A stretch of 64,000 bases of DNA, taken from contig NZ_JAMBPQ010000030.1 of assembly GCF_024206495.1 (NCBI RefSeq), forward strand, positions 16,980 to 80,979, written 5' to 3'. The stretch comes from Paraburkholderia sp. CNPSo 3272. Its GTDB lineage: Bacteria; Pseudomonadota; Gammaproteobacteria; Burkholderiales; Burkholderiaceae. Every line of letters starts with the position of its first letter. Position 1 is the first letter of the stretch. The notes under the pieces were generated by a model, which searched no databases, was not told the origin of the DNA, and was given only the letters and a program-made list of their open reading frames with translations. The position numbers and the translations under genes are program-made. This document shows positions 51,664 to 60,343 of the stretch, one piece after another.

Positions 51664-53364
51664 ATGAGAGTATCTGTCCGAAAGGATGGGTCTGCGCTCT
51701 CACACGCGCCGGACAACTGGCACGCTGTAGATTGGCGTCGCGTTGAACGGAACGTGAGAGGGATGCAGATTCGAATTGCGAAGGCGACGCGGGAAAGCGA
51801 CTGGCGCAAGGTGAAAACCTTGCAACGGATGCTGACCCGCACGTTGTCCGCAAAGCTGTATGCGGTACGACGTGTTACGCAGAACCAGGGTGCGCGAACG
51901 GCTGGAGTCGATCGCGAGCTATGGGATTCGCCTGAAAGCCGATGGGCAGCTGTCGGCAGGTTGAAGCGGCGCGGGTATAAGCCTCTGCCACTACGGAGAG
52001 TCTTCATCCCCAAGGCCAATGGGAAGGAGCGCCCGCTGGGCATTCCGACCATGCGGGATAGGGCGATGCAAGCCTTGTATCTGCTGGCCTTGGAGCCGGT
52101 GTCGGAATCGACGAGCGACCCGAACTCGTATGGGTTCAGGTTAAACCGCTCGACGGCTGACGCCATGTCGCAGATTTTCGTCGCCATGTCTCAGAAGGGC
52201 TCTGCCCGATGGGTACTGGAGGCGGACATCAAGGGATGCTTTGACTGGATCAACCATGACTGGCTGGAAACCCATGTCCCGATGGACAGGAGAATCCTCC
52301 GGAAATGGTTGAAGGCTGGGCTGATTTACAAGGGTCAGCTACAGGCGACTGAGGCCGGTACGCCGCAGGGAGGGATCATCTCCCCGACACTGGCTAATGT
52401 GACGCTGAACGGGCTGGAACGGAAACTGATCTCGCACCTCGGGGCGAAGTTCGGGACCAAGATGGCCAAGAAGCTGAAAGTGAATGTGGTGCGGTACGCG
52501 GACGACTTTGTGATTACCGGGGACTCGAAAGAGGTACTGGAGAGCGAAGTCAGACCTTGGGTGGAAGCATTCCTTGCTCGACGGGGATTGCAACTGTCGG
52601 AGGAGAAGACGCGGATTGCCCACGTTGACGAAGGCTTTGATTTCCTCGGGTGGAATTTCCGGAAGTACTCGGGAACGCTACTCATCAAGCCGAGCAACAA
52701 GAACACGAAGGTGTTCTATCGCAAGGTGGCGGAAACGATCAGCGGCAACAAGACGGCGAGACAGGAGGACTTGATCCGACTGTTGAACCCGATGTTGCGG
52801 GGTTGGGCACAGTATCACAGCCCCGTCGTAGCTAAGCAGACGTACAGCCGCTTGGATTCTCTGATTTTCCGGAGACTTTGGGCGTGGTCGAAACGGCGGC
52901 ATCCACGTAAGAACATCGAATGGGTGAGGGCGAAATACTTTCATTCCATTGAAGATCGGAACTGGGTGTTTGCCGCACCGGTAGCTTGGAAAGACGGCAG
53001 CAAGGGACTGTTTGAGTTGTATCAGGTCAGTAGCACGACCATCAAACGGCACAAGAAGGTCAAAGGGGACTACAACCCCTTCGATCCGAATTGGGAGCAA
53101 TACGGCGAGGAACTGCGGCAGGGACGCATGTGGGAATCAATGCGCTACCGTAAGCAATGGGCAACGCTGTATATGTCGCAGGGCGGGAATTGCGCGCACT
53201 GTGGCAGCGCCTTAACGGATGAGACGGGCTGGCACGACCACCATCTAGAGTATCGGATGCATGGCGGGTCAGACGCTTTGTCCAATCGGGTACTGCTCCA
53301 CCCACACTGCCACCAGCAGGTGCACGATGGAAATCTTGCAGTAACTAAGCCGGTCCTGTCGTAG
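51664..53364 (+). CDS. ltrA: Group II intron reverse transcriptase/maturase with HNH endonuclease
   Basis: 566 residues. An RT domain runs from about 70 to 340 with YADD active site VVRYADDFVITG (about residue 279) and GTPQGGIISPTLAN. A thumb/X maturase domain follows (LLNPMLRGWAQYHSPVV, about 385). The C-terminal En domain is of the HNH type, with zinc-type pairs CAHCGSAL (about 511) and HPHCHQQVH and the motif WHDHHLEYR. The start at 51664 follows GGGAG; the frame is open further upstream but inside structured RNA. It helps splicing and drives retrohoming. All key residues are present, and codon use differs from the flanking GC-rich genes. Confidence 0.95.
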   Translation: MRVSVRKDGSALSHAPDNWHAVDWRRVERNVRGMQIRIAKATRESDWRKVKTLQRMLTRTLSAKLYAVRRVTQNQGARTAGVDRELWDSPESRWAAVGRLKRRGYKPLPLRRVFIPKANGKERPLGIPTMRDRAMQALYLLALEPVSESTSDPNSYGFRLNRSTADAMSQIFVAMSQKGSARWVLEADIKGCFDWINHDWLETHVPMDRRILRKWLKAGLIYKGQLQATEAGTPQGGIISPTLANVTLNGLERKLISHLGAKFGTKMAKKLKVNVVRYADDFVITGDSKEVLESEVRPWVEAFLARRGLQLSEEKTRIAHVDEGFDFLGWNFRKYSGTLLIKPSNKNTKVFYRKVAETISGNKTARQEDLIRLLNPMLRGWAQYHSPVVAKQTYSRLDSLIFRRLWAWSKRRHPRKNIEWVRAKYFHSIEDRNWVFAAPVAWKDGSKGLFELYQVSSTTIKRHKKVKGDYNPFDPNWEQYGEELRQGRMWESMRYRKQWATLYMSQGGNCAHCGSALTDETGWHDHHLEYRMHGGSDALSNRVLLHPHCHQQVHDGNLAVTKPVLS

Positions 53365-53386
53365 ACTGGACTTTGTATGTAGGCTC

Positions 53387-53420
53387 GAGCTGTATGCGGG
53401 GAAACTCGCACGTACAGTTC
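53387..53420 (+). ncRNA. Group II intron domain V
   Basis: A 34-nt hairpin beginning GAGC (catalytic AGC triad at 53388-53390), with a GAAA tetraloop and a CGTACAGTTC 3' strand. Stem wobbles and an internal bulge match the domain V consensus closely. This is the catalytic core of the intron. Confidence 0.92.
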
Positions 53421-53575
53421 CAAGGGGGCCCTTCTTCCGGAAGGAAGGAGGGCTACCCTCCTAACCCGATAACCCTCCGCGCCGCATGAGCGGCGAGCGT
53501 GTGCGCCCAGCGCCTGCTCTCCCGCTTTGCGCGTGGAGCGCCGGCGCCCCGGCCGCCCGCGCGAGGAGGCAAGCC

Positions 53576-54190
53576 ATGCTGGAACCACTTTCGCTAGCAG
53601 CGGGCCTGTCCTGGGGCAGCGGCCTGCGCCTCTATCTCACGGTGCTGATGGCCGGCGTCTTGCAACGTCTTGGCCTGATCCATCTGCCCGACACGCTTGC
53701 CGCGCTCGCTTCGCCGTGGGTGATCGGCATCGCCGCCGCGCTTACGGTGCTCGAATTCCTCGCCGACAAGATTCCCGCGTTCGACTCGCTCTGGGACGCG
53801 GTGCACACCTTCATCCGTATTCCGGCCGGGGCCGTGCTCGCAGCCGGCGCGCTCGGCCATGCCGATCCGGCGCTGTTGACCGTTGCCGCACTGGCGGGCG
53901 GCACGCTCGCGGGCACGGCGCATCTCGCCAAGGCGGGCACGCGCGCGCTCATCAATCTGTCGCCTGAGCCGGTATCGAACGTCGTCACATCGAGCGCCGA
54001 GGACGGCATGACCTTCGTCGGCGTTTTGCTCGCGTTTTTCGTGCCTTTGCTCTTCCTCGTCATGCTCGTGGTGTTCCTCGTGCTCGCGGGCTGGGCGCTT
54101 CCGCGCTTGTGGCGCGGCGTGCAGGGTGGTTTTCGCGGCATGGCGACACATATGGTTTCGCGGCTTTCGCTGCGGGGTCGTCACGATTGA
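53576..54190 (+). CDS. DUF4126 domain-containing membrane protein
   Basis: 204 residues. SLAAGLSWGSGLRLYLTVLM opens the protein and LEFLADKIPAFDSLWDAVHT follows, a hallmark of DUF4126, with HTFIRIPAGAVLAAGALG and about five hydrophobic helices. The function is unknown; it is an inner-membrane protein. GAGGAGG lies 7 nt before the ATG at 53576. The intron ends about 105 nt upstream, so this gene's own promoter may lie before the intron (TATAAT at 50595). Its stop overlaps the permease start. Confidence 0.85.
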   Translation: MLEPLSLAAGLSWGSGLRLYLTVLMAGVLQRLGLIHLPDTLAALASPWVIGIAAALTVLEFLADKIPAFDSLWDAVHTFIRIPAGAVLAAGALGHADPALLTVAALAGGTLAGTAHLAKAGTRALINLSPEPVSNVVTSSAEDGMTFVGVLLAFFVPLLFLVMLVVFLVLAGWALPRLWRGVQGGFRGMATHMVSRLSLRGRHD

Positions 54191-56916
54191 GCGGCGGCGC
54201 GCCTTCTTCCTCCAACGCCAGGCCTGCGCGCAGCGAAGGCGGCCCGGGGCTGGCTGAGCCGCCGGGTGCCGCTGGTGGTCCTGGCGGCCCCCCGGGTGGC
54301 TCGAGCGGGCCAGTGGCCGTGCGCACCACACCGGGCTGGTCCGATCTCGTGCATCTTGCCGCGCGCATGACCGCGCGCGACTGGCGCGCGGGCGAACTCA
54401 CCATGCTGCTGTTCGCGCTCGTGCTGGCCGTGGCGGCGCTCGCCAGCGTCGGTTTTCTCGCCGATCGACTGCAGCGCGGCCTCGAGCGCGATGCCCGGCG
54501 CATGATCGCCGCCGATTTCATCGTGCGCGCCGATCACCCCGTCGATCCCATGTTCGCGCGCGAGGCGCAGTCGCTCTCGCTGCGCACGGCGACGACGGCG
54601 ATCTTCCCGAGCATGGTGAGTTCGGGGACGCCGCAAGCTGCGGCCGCGGAGGGCGCATCCGCCGCCCCGGGCGCGACGGCCACTCGTCTTGCTGCCGTCA
54701 AGGCCGTCTCGGCGGACTATCCGTTGCGCGGCGCGCTGCGCATCGCCGCAGCGCCGGGCGCGCCCGATCACGCGGCGCAAGGCATTCCGCCGCCCGGCAC
54801 CGTCTGGGTGGACGACGAACTGCTCGACGCGCTCAAGCTCCATGTCGGCGACACGGTGAAGGTCGGCACGCGCACCTTCACCGTCAACGCGCTCATCACG
54901 AAAGAACTCGACCGCGGCTTTTCGTTCGTGAACTTCTCGCCGCGCCTCATGATGCGCGCCGACGAAGTCGCGTCGACCGGTCTGCTCGGCTATGGCAGCC
55001 GCGTGACTTACCGCCTGCTCGTGGCGGGCGCCGATCCGGGCGTCGCGCAGTTCGCGTCGTGGGCGCGTGCGCGCGTGGATGGCGGCAAGATGCGCGGCGT
55101 CGCGCTCGAATCGCTCCAGGACGGCCAGCCTCAGGTGCGCCAGACGCTCGACCGCGCGCGCCACTTCCTCACGCTCGTGTCGCTTCTGACGGCGCTGCTC
55201 GCGGCGGTGGCGATCGCCATGGCCGCGCATCGCTATACGCGCCGCCATCTCGACGCCTGCGCCGCGATGCGCTGCCTCGGCGCGAGCCAGCGCACGTTGC
55301 GCACGCTGTTCGTGCTTGAGTTCGCGGGGCTCGGGCTCGTGGGTGGCGCGGCGGGCGTGGCGCTCGGCTATGCAGGGCATCTCGCGCTGCTGGCGTGGCT
55401 CGGTAATCTCATCGACGTCGTGCTGCCGCAGCCCGGGCCGTTGCCCGTGCTCGAAGGCATCGCCGCGGGCCTCGTGCTGCTGCTCGGTTTCGCGCTGCCG
55501 CCGCTCCTGCCGCTCACGCGCGTGCCGCCGGTGCGCGTGCTGCGCCGCGAATGGGGCGACGAAGGGCGTGCCGCGTGGGCGGCCTATGGCGTCGGCATTG
55601 CGCTGTTCGCGGGGCTGCTGGTCATCGCGGCGGGGGAGTTGAAGCTGGGCGGCATTGTCGCGGGCGGTTTCGCGATCGGGCTGCTTGTGTTCGCCGGCGT
55701 GGCGCGCGCGGCGCTCTGGTGCGCGGCGCGCGTGGCGCGCAGCGGACGACTCTCCGGGCAGGCGCGCGCGGGCGTGGGTTGGCGCTATGCCCTGGCGTCG
55801 CTCGAACGGCGGCCGGGCGCAAGCGCGCTGCAGATCACGGCGCTCGCCATCGGCCTCATGTGTCTGTTGCTGATCGCGATGACGCGCAACGACCTCGTCG
55901 AAGGCTGGCGCAAGTCCACGCCGCCCGACGCGCCCAACGAATTCCTCATCGACATCCAGCCCGATCAGCGCGACACCGTGGCCGCGTGGCTGCGCTCGCA
56001 TGGCATTGCCGGGGCTGCCGACAGCGATCTCCAGCCGATGGTGCGCGGGCGCCTCATCTCGATCAACGGCAAGCCCGTCAATCCCGACTCGTACAAGAGC
56101 GAGGACGCGCGCCGGCTCGTGGATCGCGAGTTCAATCTCTCGTACACGACGAAGCTGCCCGACGACAATCGCATCGAGGCGGGCACCTGGTATGGCGATT
56201 CCGCCACGCCGCAGCTGTCGATCGAGCAGGGACTCGCGAAGCTCATCAACGTGAAGCCCGGCGACGTGCTCAAGTTCGACGTGACGGGTCTCGAAGTCAC
56301 GGCGCCCGTGACGAGCGTGCGCAAGCTCGACTGGGGCTCCTTCAAGGTCAACTTCTTCGTGCTGATGCCGCCCGGACTGCTGCGCGATTTTCCGGCGACG
56401 TACATCACGAGCTTTCATCTGGCGCCCGGGCAGCGCCAGGTCGTGGACGGTCTCGTGGCCCGCTATCCCAACGTCACCGCGATCGACATCGCGCCGATTC
56501 TCGCGCAGATCGAGCGTGTGCTGGAGCAGGTGATCGGCGCGGTGCAGTTCCTCTTTCTCTTCACGCTCGCCGCCGGCGTGCTGGTGCTCTACGCGGCGCT
56601 CGCGGGCACGCGCGACGAGCGCATGCGCGAGTCGGCGCTGCTGCGCGCGCTGGGGGCATCGCACCGGCAGGTGCGCGCCGTGCAGGTGGCCGAATTCATT
56701 TCCGTGGGTGCGCTCGCGGGGCTCATGGCGGCGCTCGGCGCGCAAGCGGTGGGCTCGGTGCTCGCCACGCACGTGTTTCTCTTCTATCTGCCGTTCGATC
56801 CGTGGCTTTTGCCGGCCGGCATTGCCGCGGGCGTCGTGTGCGCGGGCGTGGGCGGCTGGATCAGCTTGCGGCACGTGCTCGCGCGGCCGGCGCTGCAGTC
56901 GCTGCGCGACGCGTAG
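54187..56916 (+). CDS. FtsX-like ABC transporter permease (YbbP type)
   Basis: About 909 residues with two FtsX/MacB-like permease blocks. One helix (MLLFALVLAVAALASVGFLA) near residue 80 is followed by a large extracytoplasmic domain. Helices follow at about 330-470 (LTALLAAVAIAMAAHRYTRRHLDACAAMRCLGAS), then a second periplasmic domain and C-terminal helices with ESALLRALGASHRQVRAVQ. This matches YbbP-like permeases that pair with a YbbA ATPase. No ATPase gene is adjacent here. The start is uncertain: the TTG at 54187 overlaps the DUF4126 stop, and the first 70 residues are Gly/Pro/Ser-rich, so a later GTG or ATG near residue 43-60 may be used. Confidence 0.85.
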   Translation: MSGGAPSSSNARPARSEGGPGLAEPPGAAGGPGGPPGGSSGPVAVRTTPGWSDLVHLAARMTARDWRAGELTMLLFALVLAVAALASVGFLADRLQRGLERDARRMIAADFIVRADHPVDPMFAREAQSLSLRTATTAIFPSMVSSGTPQAAAAEGASAAPGATATRLAAVKAVSADYPLRGALRIAAAPGAPDHAAQGIPPPGTVWVDDELLDALKLHVGDTVKVGTRTFTVNALITKELDRGFSFVNFSPRLMMRADEVASTGLLGYGSRVTYRLLVAGADPGVAQFASWARARVDGGKMRGVALESLQDGQPQVRQTLDRARHFLTLVSLLTALLAAVAIAMAAHRYTRRHLDACAAMRCLGASQRTLRTLFVLEFAGLGLVGGAAGVALGYAGHLALLAWLGNLIDVVLPQPGPLPVLEGIAAGLVLLLGFALPPLLPLTRVPPVRVLRREWGDEGRAAWAAYGVGIALFAGLLVIAAGELKLGGIVAGGFAIGLLVFAGVARAALWCAARVARSGRLSGQARAGVGWRYALASLERRPGASALQITALAIGLMCLLLIAMTRNDLVEGWRKSTPPDAPNEFLIDIQPDQRDTVAAWLRSHGIAGAADSDLQPMVRGRLISINGKPVNPDSYKSEDARRLVDREFNLSYTTKLPDDNRIEAGTWYGDSATPQLSIEQGLAKLINVKPGDVLKFDVTGLEVTAPVTSVRKLDWGSFKVNFFVLMPPGLLRDFPATYITSFHLAPGQRQVVDGLVARYPNVTAIDIAPILAQIERVLEQVIGAVQFLFLFTLAAGVLVLYAALAGTRDERMRESALLRALGASHRQVRAVQVAEFISVGALAGLMAALGAQAVGSVLATHVFLFYLPFDPWLLPAGIAAGVVCAGVGGWISLRHVLARPALQSLRDA

Positions 56917-57012
56917 TGCGGCAACCCGCGGCCACCCGCCACGCGCCGCTGTGCGAAAATCAGCGGTTAGCGGCAGTGCGCTGCCGTCCCTCTTTTTTCC
57001 TGATTCAACCGT

Positions 57013-57423
57013 ATGACCGATCCAGCCGACGAAGCGCCGCAGAAACCCACGGCCTTCGAACTCGTCGGCGGCGAGGCGCGCGTGCGCGAACTCGTCGACC
57101 GCTTCTATGACCTGATGGACCTCGAGGCCGATTTCGCGGGCATCCGCGCGATGCATCCGCAAACGCTCGACGGTTCGCGCGACAAGCTGTTCTGGTTTCT
57201 CTGCGGCTGGCTTGGCGGCCCGGACCACTACATCGAACGCTTCGGCCATCCGCGCCTGCGCGCGCGCCATTTGCCGTTCGCGATCGCCTCGTCCGAGCGC
57301 GACCAGTGGCTGCGCTGCATGGCTTGGGCGATGGAAGACGTGGGCCTCGCGGAGCCGCTGCGCGAGCGCCTGCTGCACTCGTTCTTCGATACCGCCGACT
57401 GGATGCGCAATCATCCGGGCTGA
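57013..57423 (+). CDS. Group II truncated haemoglobin
   Basis: 136 residues. FELVGGEARVRELVDRFYDLM includes Tyr B10, and the block YIERFGHPRLRARHLPFAI contains the proximal His (RARHLPF). Conserved Trp G8 is in ERDQWLRCMAWAM. This matches TrHb2 (GlbO-like) proteins that bind O2 and may detoxify NO or peroxide. About 100 nt separate it from the permease stop. Cytoplasmic. Confidence 0.92.
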   Translation: MTDPADEAPQKPTAFELVGGEARVRELVDRFYDLMDLEADFAGIRAMHPQTLDGSRDKLFWFLCGWLGGPDHYIERFGHPRLRARHLPFAIASSERDQWLRCMAWAMEDVGLAEPLRERLLHSFFDTADWMRNHPG

Positions 57424-57582
57424 TTCACTGGGCACGATTGTTCCGGTCGGTGGGCCGGTACAGTCAGGCGCTCATGCATCGCGGCCGTCCAGCGGGGTGG
57501 TTTGCCTCGCGGCCATAATGGCCTTTTGGCGGGCGAGCGGCTGCGCACGGCCCGCCGTACGCAAAACAAGGAGACACCCACG

Positions 57583-58320
57583 ATGACGACCACCCGCGCG
57601 CTCTTTCGCGAAGACGCCTATCTCACGCAGTGCGAAGCGACCGTGCTTGCTGTTGGCGAGGATGGCGTGCGGCTCGACCAGACCGTGTTCTATCCGCTCG
57701 GCGGCGGCCAGGCCGGCGACGCCGGCGCGCTGGTGCTCGCCGACGGCACGCACATCGAGATCGCCGACACGCGCAAGGCGAAGTTCGAAGGCGCGACGCC
57801 CGACGACGCGCTCCACGTTCCCGCGCCCGGTCAGGAGGCGCTGCTCGCGCGTCTCGCCGCAGGCGAGCGCGTACGCGCCGAGATCGACTGGGCGCGTCGT
57901 CACCGGCACATGCGTTTGCATACGGCGAGCCATCTGATGTGCGCGGTGCTGCCCTATCCCGTGGACGGCTGCAGCATCACGACCGACTATGCGCGCCTCG
58001 ATTTCGCGACCGTCGAGCCGATCGAGCGCGAGATGGTGGAGGCGCGGCTCGCCGAACTCGTGTCGGGCGCGCACGCGGTGGCGACCGAATGGATCACCGA
58101 CGAGGAAATGGCACAACGCCCCGAACTCGTGCGCACGATGAGCGTGAAGCCGCCGATGGGCCTGGGCCGTGTGCGGCTGTTGCGTATCGATAACGTCGAT
58201 TTGCAGCCCTGCGGCGGCACGCATGTGCGCAATACGCAGGAAATTGGCGCGCTGCGGGTGGCGAAGCTCGAGAAGAAGAGCGCGCGCACCCGGCGTCTCG
58301 TGCTGGAACTGGCGTCATGA
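57583..58320 (+). CDS. AlaX-type alanyl-tRNA editing protein
   Basis: 245 residues. The N-terminal beta domain shows DQTVFYPLGGGQAGD. The zinc site is made of HTASH (about residue 113) and CGGTHV (about 210), the HxxxH/CxxxH signature of free-standing editing domains. It removes serine or glycine from mischarged tRNA(Ala). No aminoacylation domain is present. AAGGAGA precedes the ATG. The stop overlaps the DUF924 start by ATGA, indicating coupled expression. Confidence 0.93.
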   Translation: MTTTRALFREDAYLTQCEATVLAVGEDGVRLDQTVFYPLGGGQAGDAGALVLADGTHIEIADTRKAKFEGATPDDALHVPAPGQEALLARLAAGERVRAEIDWARRHRHMRLHTASHLMCAVLPYPVDGCSITTDYARLDFATVEPIEREMVEARLAELVSGAHAVATEWITDEEMAQRPELVRTMSVKPPMGLGRVRLLRIDNVDLQPCGGTHVRNTQEIGALRVAKLEKKSARTRRLVLELAS

Positions 58321-58904
58321 GTCTCGACCCGCGTGCGCGCGAGGTGCTCGACTTCTGGTTCGGCGCGCCGGGTTCGGAGGAATTTGGCCGCGAGCGCAAG
58401 ATGTGGTTTCGCAAGAATGCCGCGTTCGACGCCAAACTGCGCGAACGCTTTGGCGCGCTGCTCGACGCCGCGTGTGCGGGCGAACTCGACGCATGGTGCG
58501 AGACGCCCGAAGGCGCGCTCGCGCTTCTGATCGTGCTCGATCAGTTCTCGCGCAACTGCCACCGCGGCACGCCGCGCGCATTCTCCGCGGACGACAAGGC
58601 GCTCGGCATCGCACGCATGATGGTGGCGAGCGGCGCGGATCAGCGCTTGCCCACGCTGCAGCACCGCTCCTTCGCGTATCTGCCGTTCGAACACGCCGAA
58701 AGCGCCGAAGCGCAGCGCGAATCGCTGCGTCTGTTCGGCGAGCTGGCGAAGGATCCCGAGGGGAAGGGCTACTACGATTACGCGGTGCGCCACGCGAAGA
58801 TCATCGAGCGCTTTGGGCGCTACCCGCATCGCAACGTGCAACTGGGCCGCGATTCCACCGACGAAGAAGCCGCTTTTTTGCGCGAGCGGGGTTCGTCGTT
58901 CTAG
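58317..58904 (+). CDS. DUF924 family protein
   Basis: 195 residues. AREVLDFWFGAPGSEEFG opens the protein. LALLIVLDQFSRNCHRGTPRAFSADDKAL and FAYLPFEHAESAEAQ are family hallmarks, as is the C-terminal RYPHRNVQLGRDSTDEEAAFL. The fold is TPR-like and helical; the function is not established. It overlaps alaX by 4 nt. It converges with an SDR gene over a 19-nt gap. Confidence 0.92.
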   Translation: MSLDPRAREVLDFWFGAPGSEEFGRERKMWFRKNAAFDAKLRERFGALLDAACAGELDAWCETPEGALALLIVLDQFSRNCHRGTPRAFSADDKALGIARMMVASGADQRLPTLQHRSFAYLPFEHAESAEAQRESLRLFGELAKDPEGKGYYDYAVRHAKIIERFGRYPHRNVQLGRDSTDEEAAFLRERGSSF

Positions 58905-58923
58905 CAAAAGCCAGCGCGCGAGT

Positions 58924-59670
58924 TCAGCGTCCGCCGCTCACGTCGAGCAGGGCGCCGGTGACATACGAGGCCGCGTCGCTGAGAAGCCACACGATCGTTT
59001 GCGCGACTTCGTCGGCGCTGCCGGGCCGGCCGAGCGGCGTTTGCGCGCCGAGCACGGCAGCGCGGTCGGGGCGGCCGCCGCTTGCGTGGATTTCGGTGTC
59101 GATGAGGCCTGGGCGCACCGCGTTCACGCGCACGCCCTGCGGGCCGAGTTCTTTGGCGAGCCCGATCGTCATCGTGTCGACCGCGCCTTTGGACGACGCA
59201 TAGTCCACATATTCGTTGGGCGAGCCGAGCCGCGCGGCAGCCGAAGAAACATTGACGATCGAGCCGCCGTCGCCGCCGCGATCCTTCGACATGCGCCGCG
59301 CCGCTTCGCGTGCGCACAGAAACGCGCCGTACACGTTCACGTCGAACATGCGCTTCAGACGCTCGGCGCTCATATCGGCGACCTGGCTGCCGGGCGCCAC
59401 GATGCCCGCGTTGTTCACGAGCGCGTCGATGCGGCCATAGGCCGATTCGAGCGTGTCGAACATCGCGACGACGTCTGTCTCGCTCGCGACGTCGCCGCGC
59501 AGCACGCGCGCGTGGCCGCCTGCGCGGCCCACTTCGGCGGCGGTTTCGTCGGCGGCCGGTTCGTTGTGCAGATAGTTGACGCCCACGGTCCAGCCGTGTG
59601 CGCCAAGCAGACGCGCCGTCGCGCGGCCTATGCCTCGGCTCGCGCCGGTGATCAGGACAACCTTGCTCAT
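58924..59670 (-). CDS. SDR-family oxidoreductase
   Basis: 248 residues. Cofactor site LITGASRGIGRATARLLG, NNAG (LVNNAGIVAPG), Ser in IVNVSSAAARLG, and YASSKGAVDTMTIG with Tyr and Lys of the active site. The classical SDR set is complete. The C-terminal TGALLDVSGGR is typical of glucose 1-dehydrogenase/FabG-like members. The substrate is unknown. It lies 75 nt downstream of the LOG gene on the same strand. Confidence 0.92.
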   Translation of the reverse strand: MSKVVLITGASRGIGRATARLLGAHGWTVGVNYLHNEPAADETAAEVGRAGGHARVLRGDVASETDVVAMFDTLESAYGRIDALVNNAGIVAPGSQVADMSAERLKRMFDVNVYGAFLCAREAARRMSKDRGGDGGSIVNVSSAAARLGSPNEYVDYASSKGAVDTMTIGLAKELGPQGVRVNAVRPGLIDTEIHASGGRPDRAAVLGAQTPLGRPGSADEVAQTIVWLLSDAASYVTGALLDVSGGR

Positions 59671-59745
59671 CGCGATGTACTCGTCAAGGAGGTAACTGAG
59701 CGTGGTGACTGCGGATTGTCGGGCGAACGGCGCGATGCGGCTGGA

Positions 59746-60330
59746 TCAAACGTTCTCGCGCAGGTCCGCCCACTTGTCCTTCGCGGGCGCGTGGTAACGC
59801 TTGAGCCTGGCGATCAGCGCCACGGGATCGCCGTCGGTTTGCAGCATGTCGCGGTAGGTCTGGCGCATGAAGCCTTCGCGCACCGTGTGATCGAGCAGCG
59901 CCATGAGCGGATCGTAAAAGCCGCCGATGTTCAGCACGCCCACCGGCTTGCGGTGATAGCCGAGCTGCGCCCACGTATAGACCTCGAACAGCTCTTCGAG
60001 CGTGCCCGCGCCGCCCGGAAGCGCGACGAAGGCGTCGGAGAGGTCGGCCATCATCTTCTTGCGGTGGTGCATGTCGGGCACGACGTGCAGCTCGGTAAGG
60101 CCCACGTGACCCACTTCCTTGTCCACCAGCAGCTCGGGGATCACGCCGATGGCGCGGCCGCCGCCCGCCATCACGGTGTCGGCGATCACGCCCATCAGGC
60201 CGACCTTGCCGCCGCCATAGACGAGTGCGAGGTTCGAGGCGACGAGCGCGCGGCCGAATGCCTGTGCGGCTTCGGTATAAATCGGGTTGGCTCCAGGCGA
60301 GGAGCCGCAATATACGCAGACTGCTTTCAT
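59746..60330 (-). CDS. LOG-family cytokinin riboside 5'-monophosphate phosphoribohydrolase
   Basis: 194 residues. CVYCGSSPGANPIYTEAA opens the protein, followed by ALVYGGGKVGLMGVIAD and HHRKKMM. The catalytic PGGAGTLEELFEVYTWAQLG is the LOG/TIGR00730 motif. These enzymes release the base from nucleoside monophosphates; in plant-associated bacteria they can activate cytokinins. The TetR gene ends 13 nt upstream, so the two are probably co-transcribed. Confidence 0.92.
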   Translation of the reverse strand: MKAVCVYCGSSPGANPIYTEAAQAFGRALVASNLALVYGGGKVGLMGVIADTVMAGGGRAIGVIPELLVDKEVGHVGLTELHVVPDMHHRKKMMADLSDAFVALPGGAGTLEELFEVYTWAQLGYHRKPVGVLNIGGFYDPLMALLDHTVREGFMRQTYRDMLQTDGDPVALIARLKRYHAPAKDKWADLRENV

Positions 60331-60343
60331 TCGGCTTCGGCCT

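Larger units (their letters stand above)
50749..53470 (+). mobile_element. Group II intron with RT-maturase-HNH protein
   Basis: A retroelement ribozyme of about 2.7 kb. The suggested 5' end is GTGCCC at 50749 (GTG start, plausible but not the ideal GUGYG). Domains I-III fill about 50750-51540 with no gene. Domain IV carries the maturase gene. A 34-nt domain V lies at 53387-53420, and domain VI follows as a hairpin with a candidate branch A at 53455 (CTACCC). The 3' end is probably CCCGAT at 53470; AC at 53465 is the alternative. It is inserted in the same direction as gdx and the DUF4126 gene, in non-coding DNA, so splicing would not be needed for a protein. It appears intact and probably active. 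Confidence 0.85.

Noticed and set aside
54181..57435. A 1084-codon minus-strand open frame opposite the permease
   Set aside because: Low-complexity Arg/Glu/His composition and no domain; it mirrors the codon structure of the plus-strand permease and haemoglobin genes.
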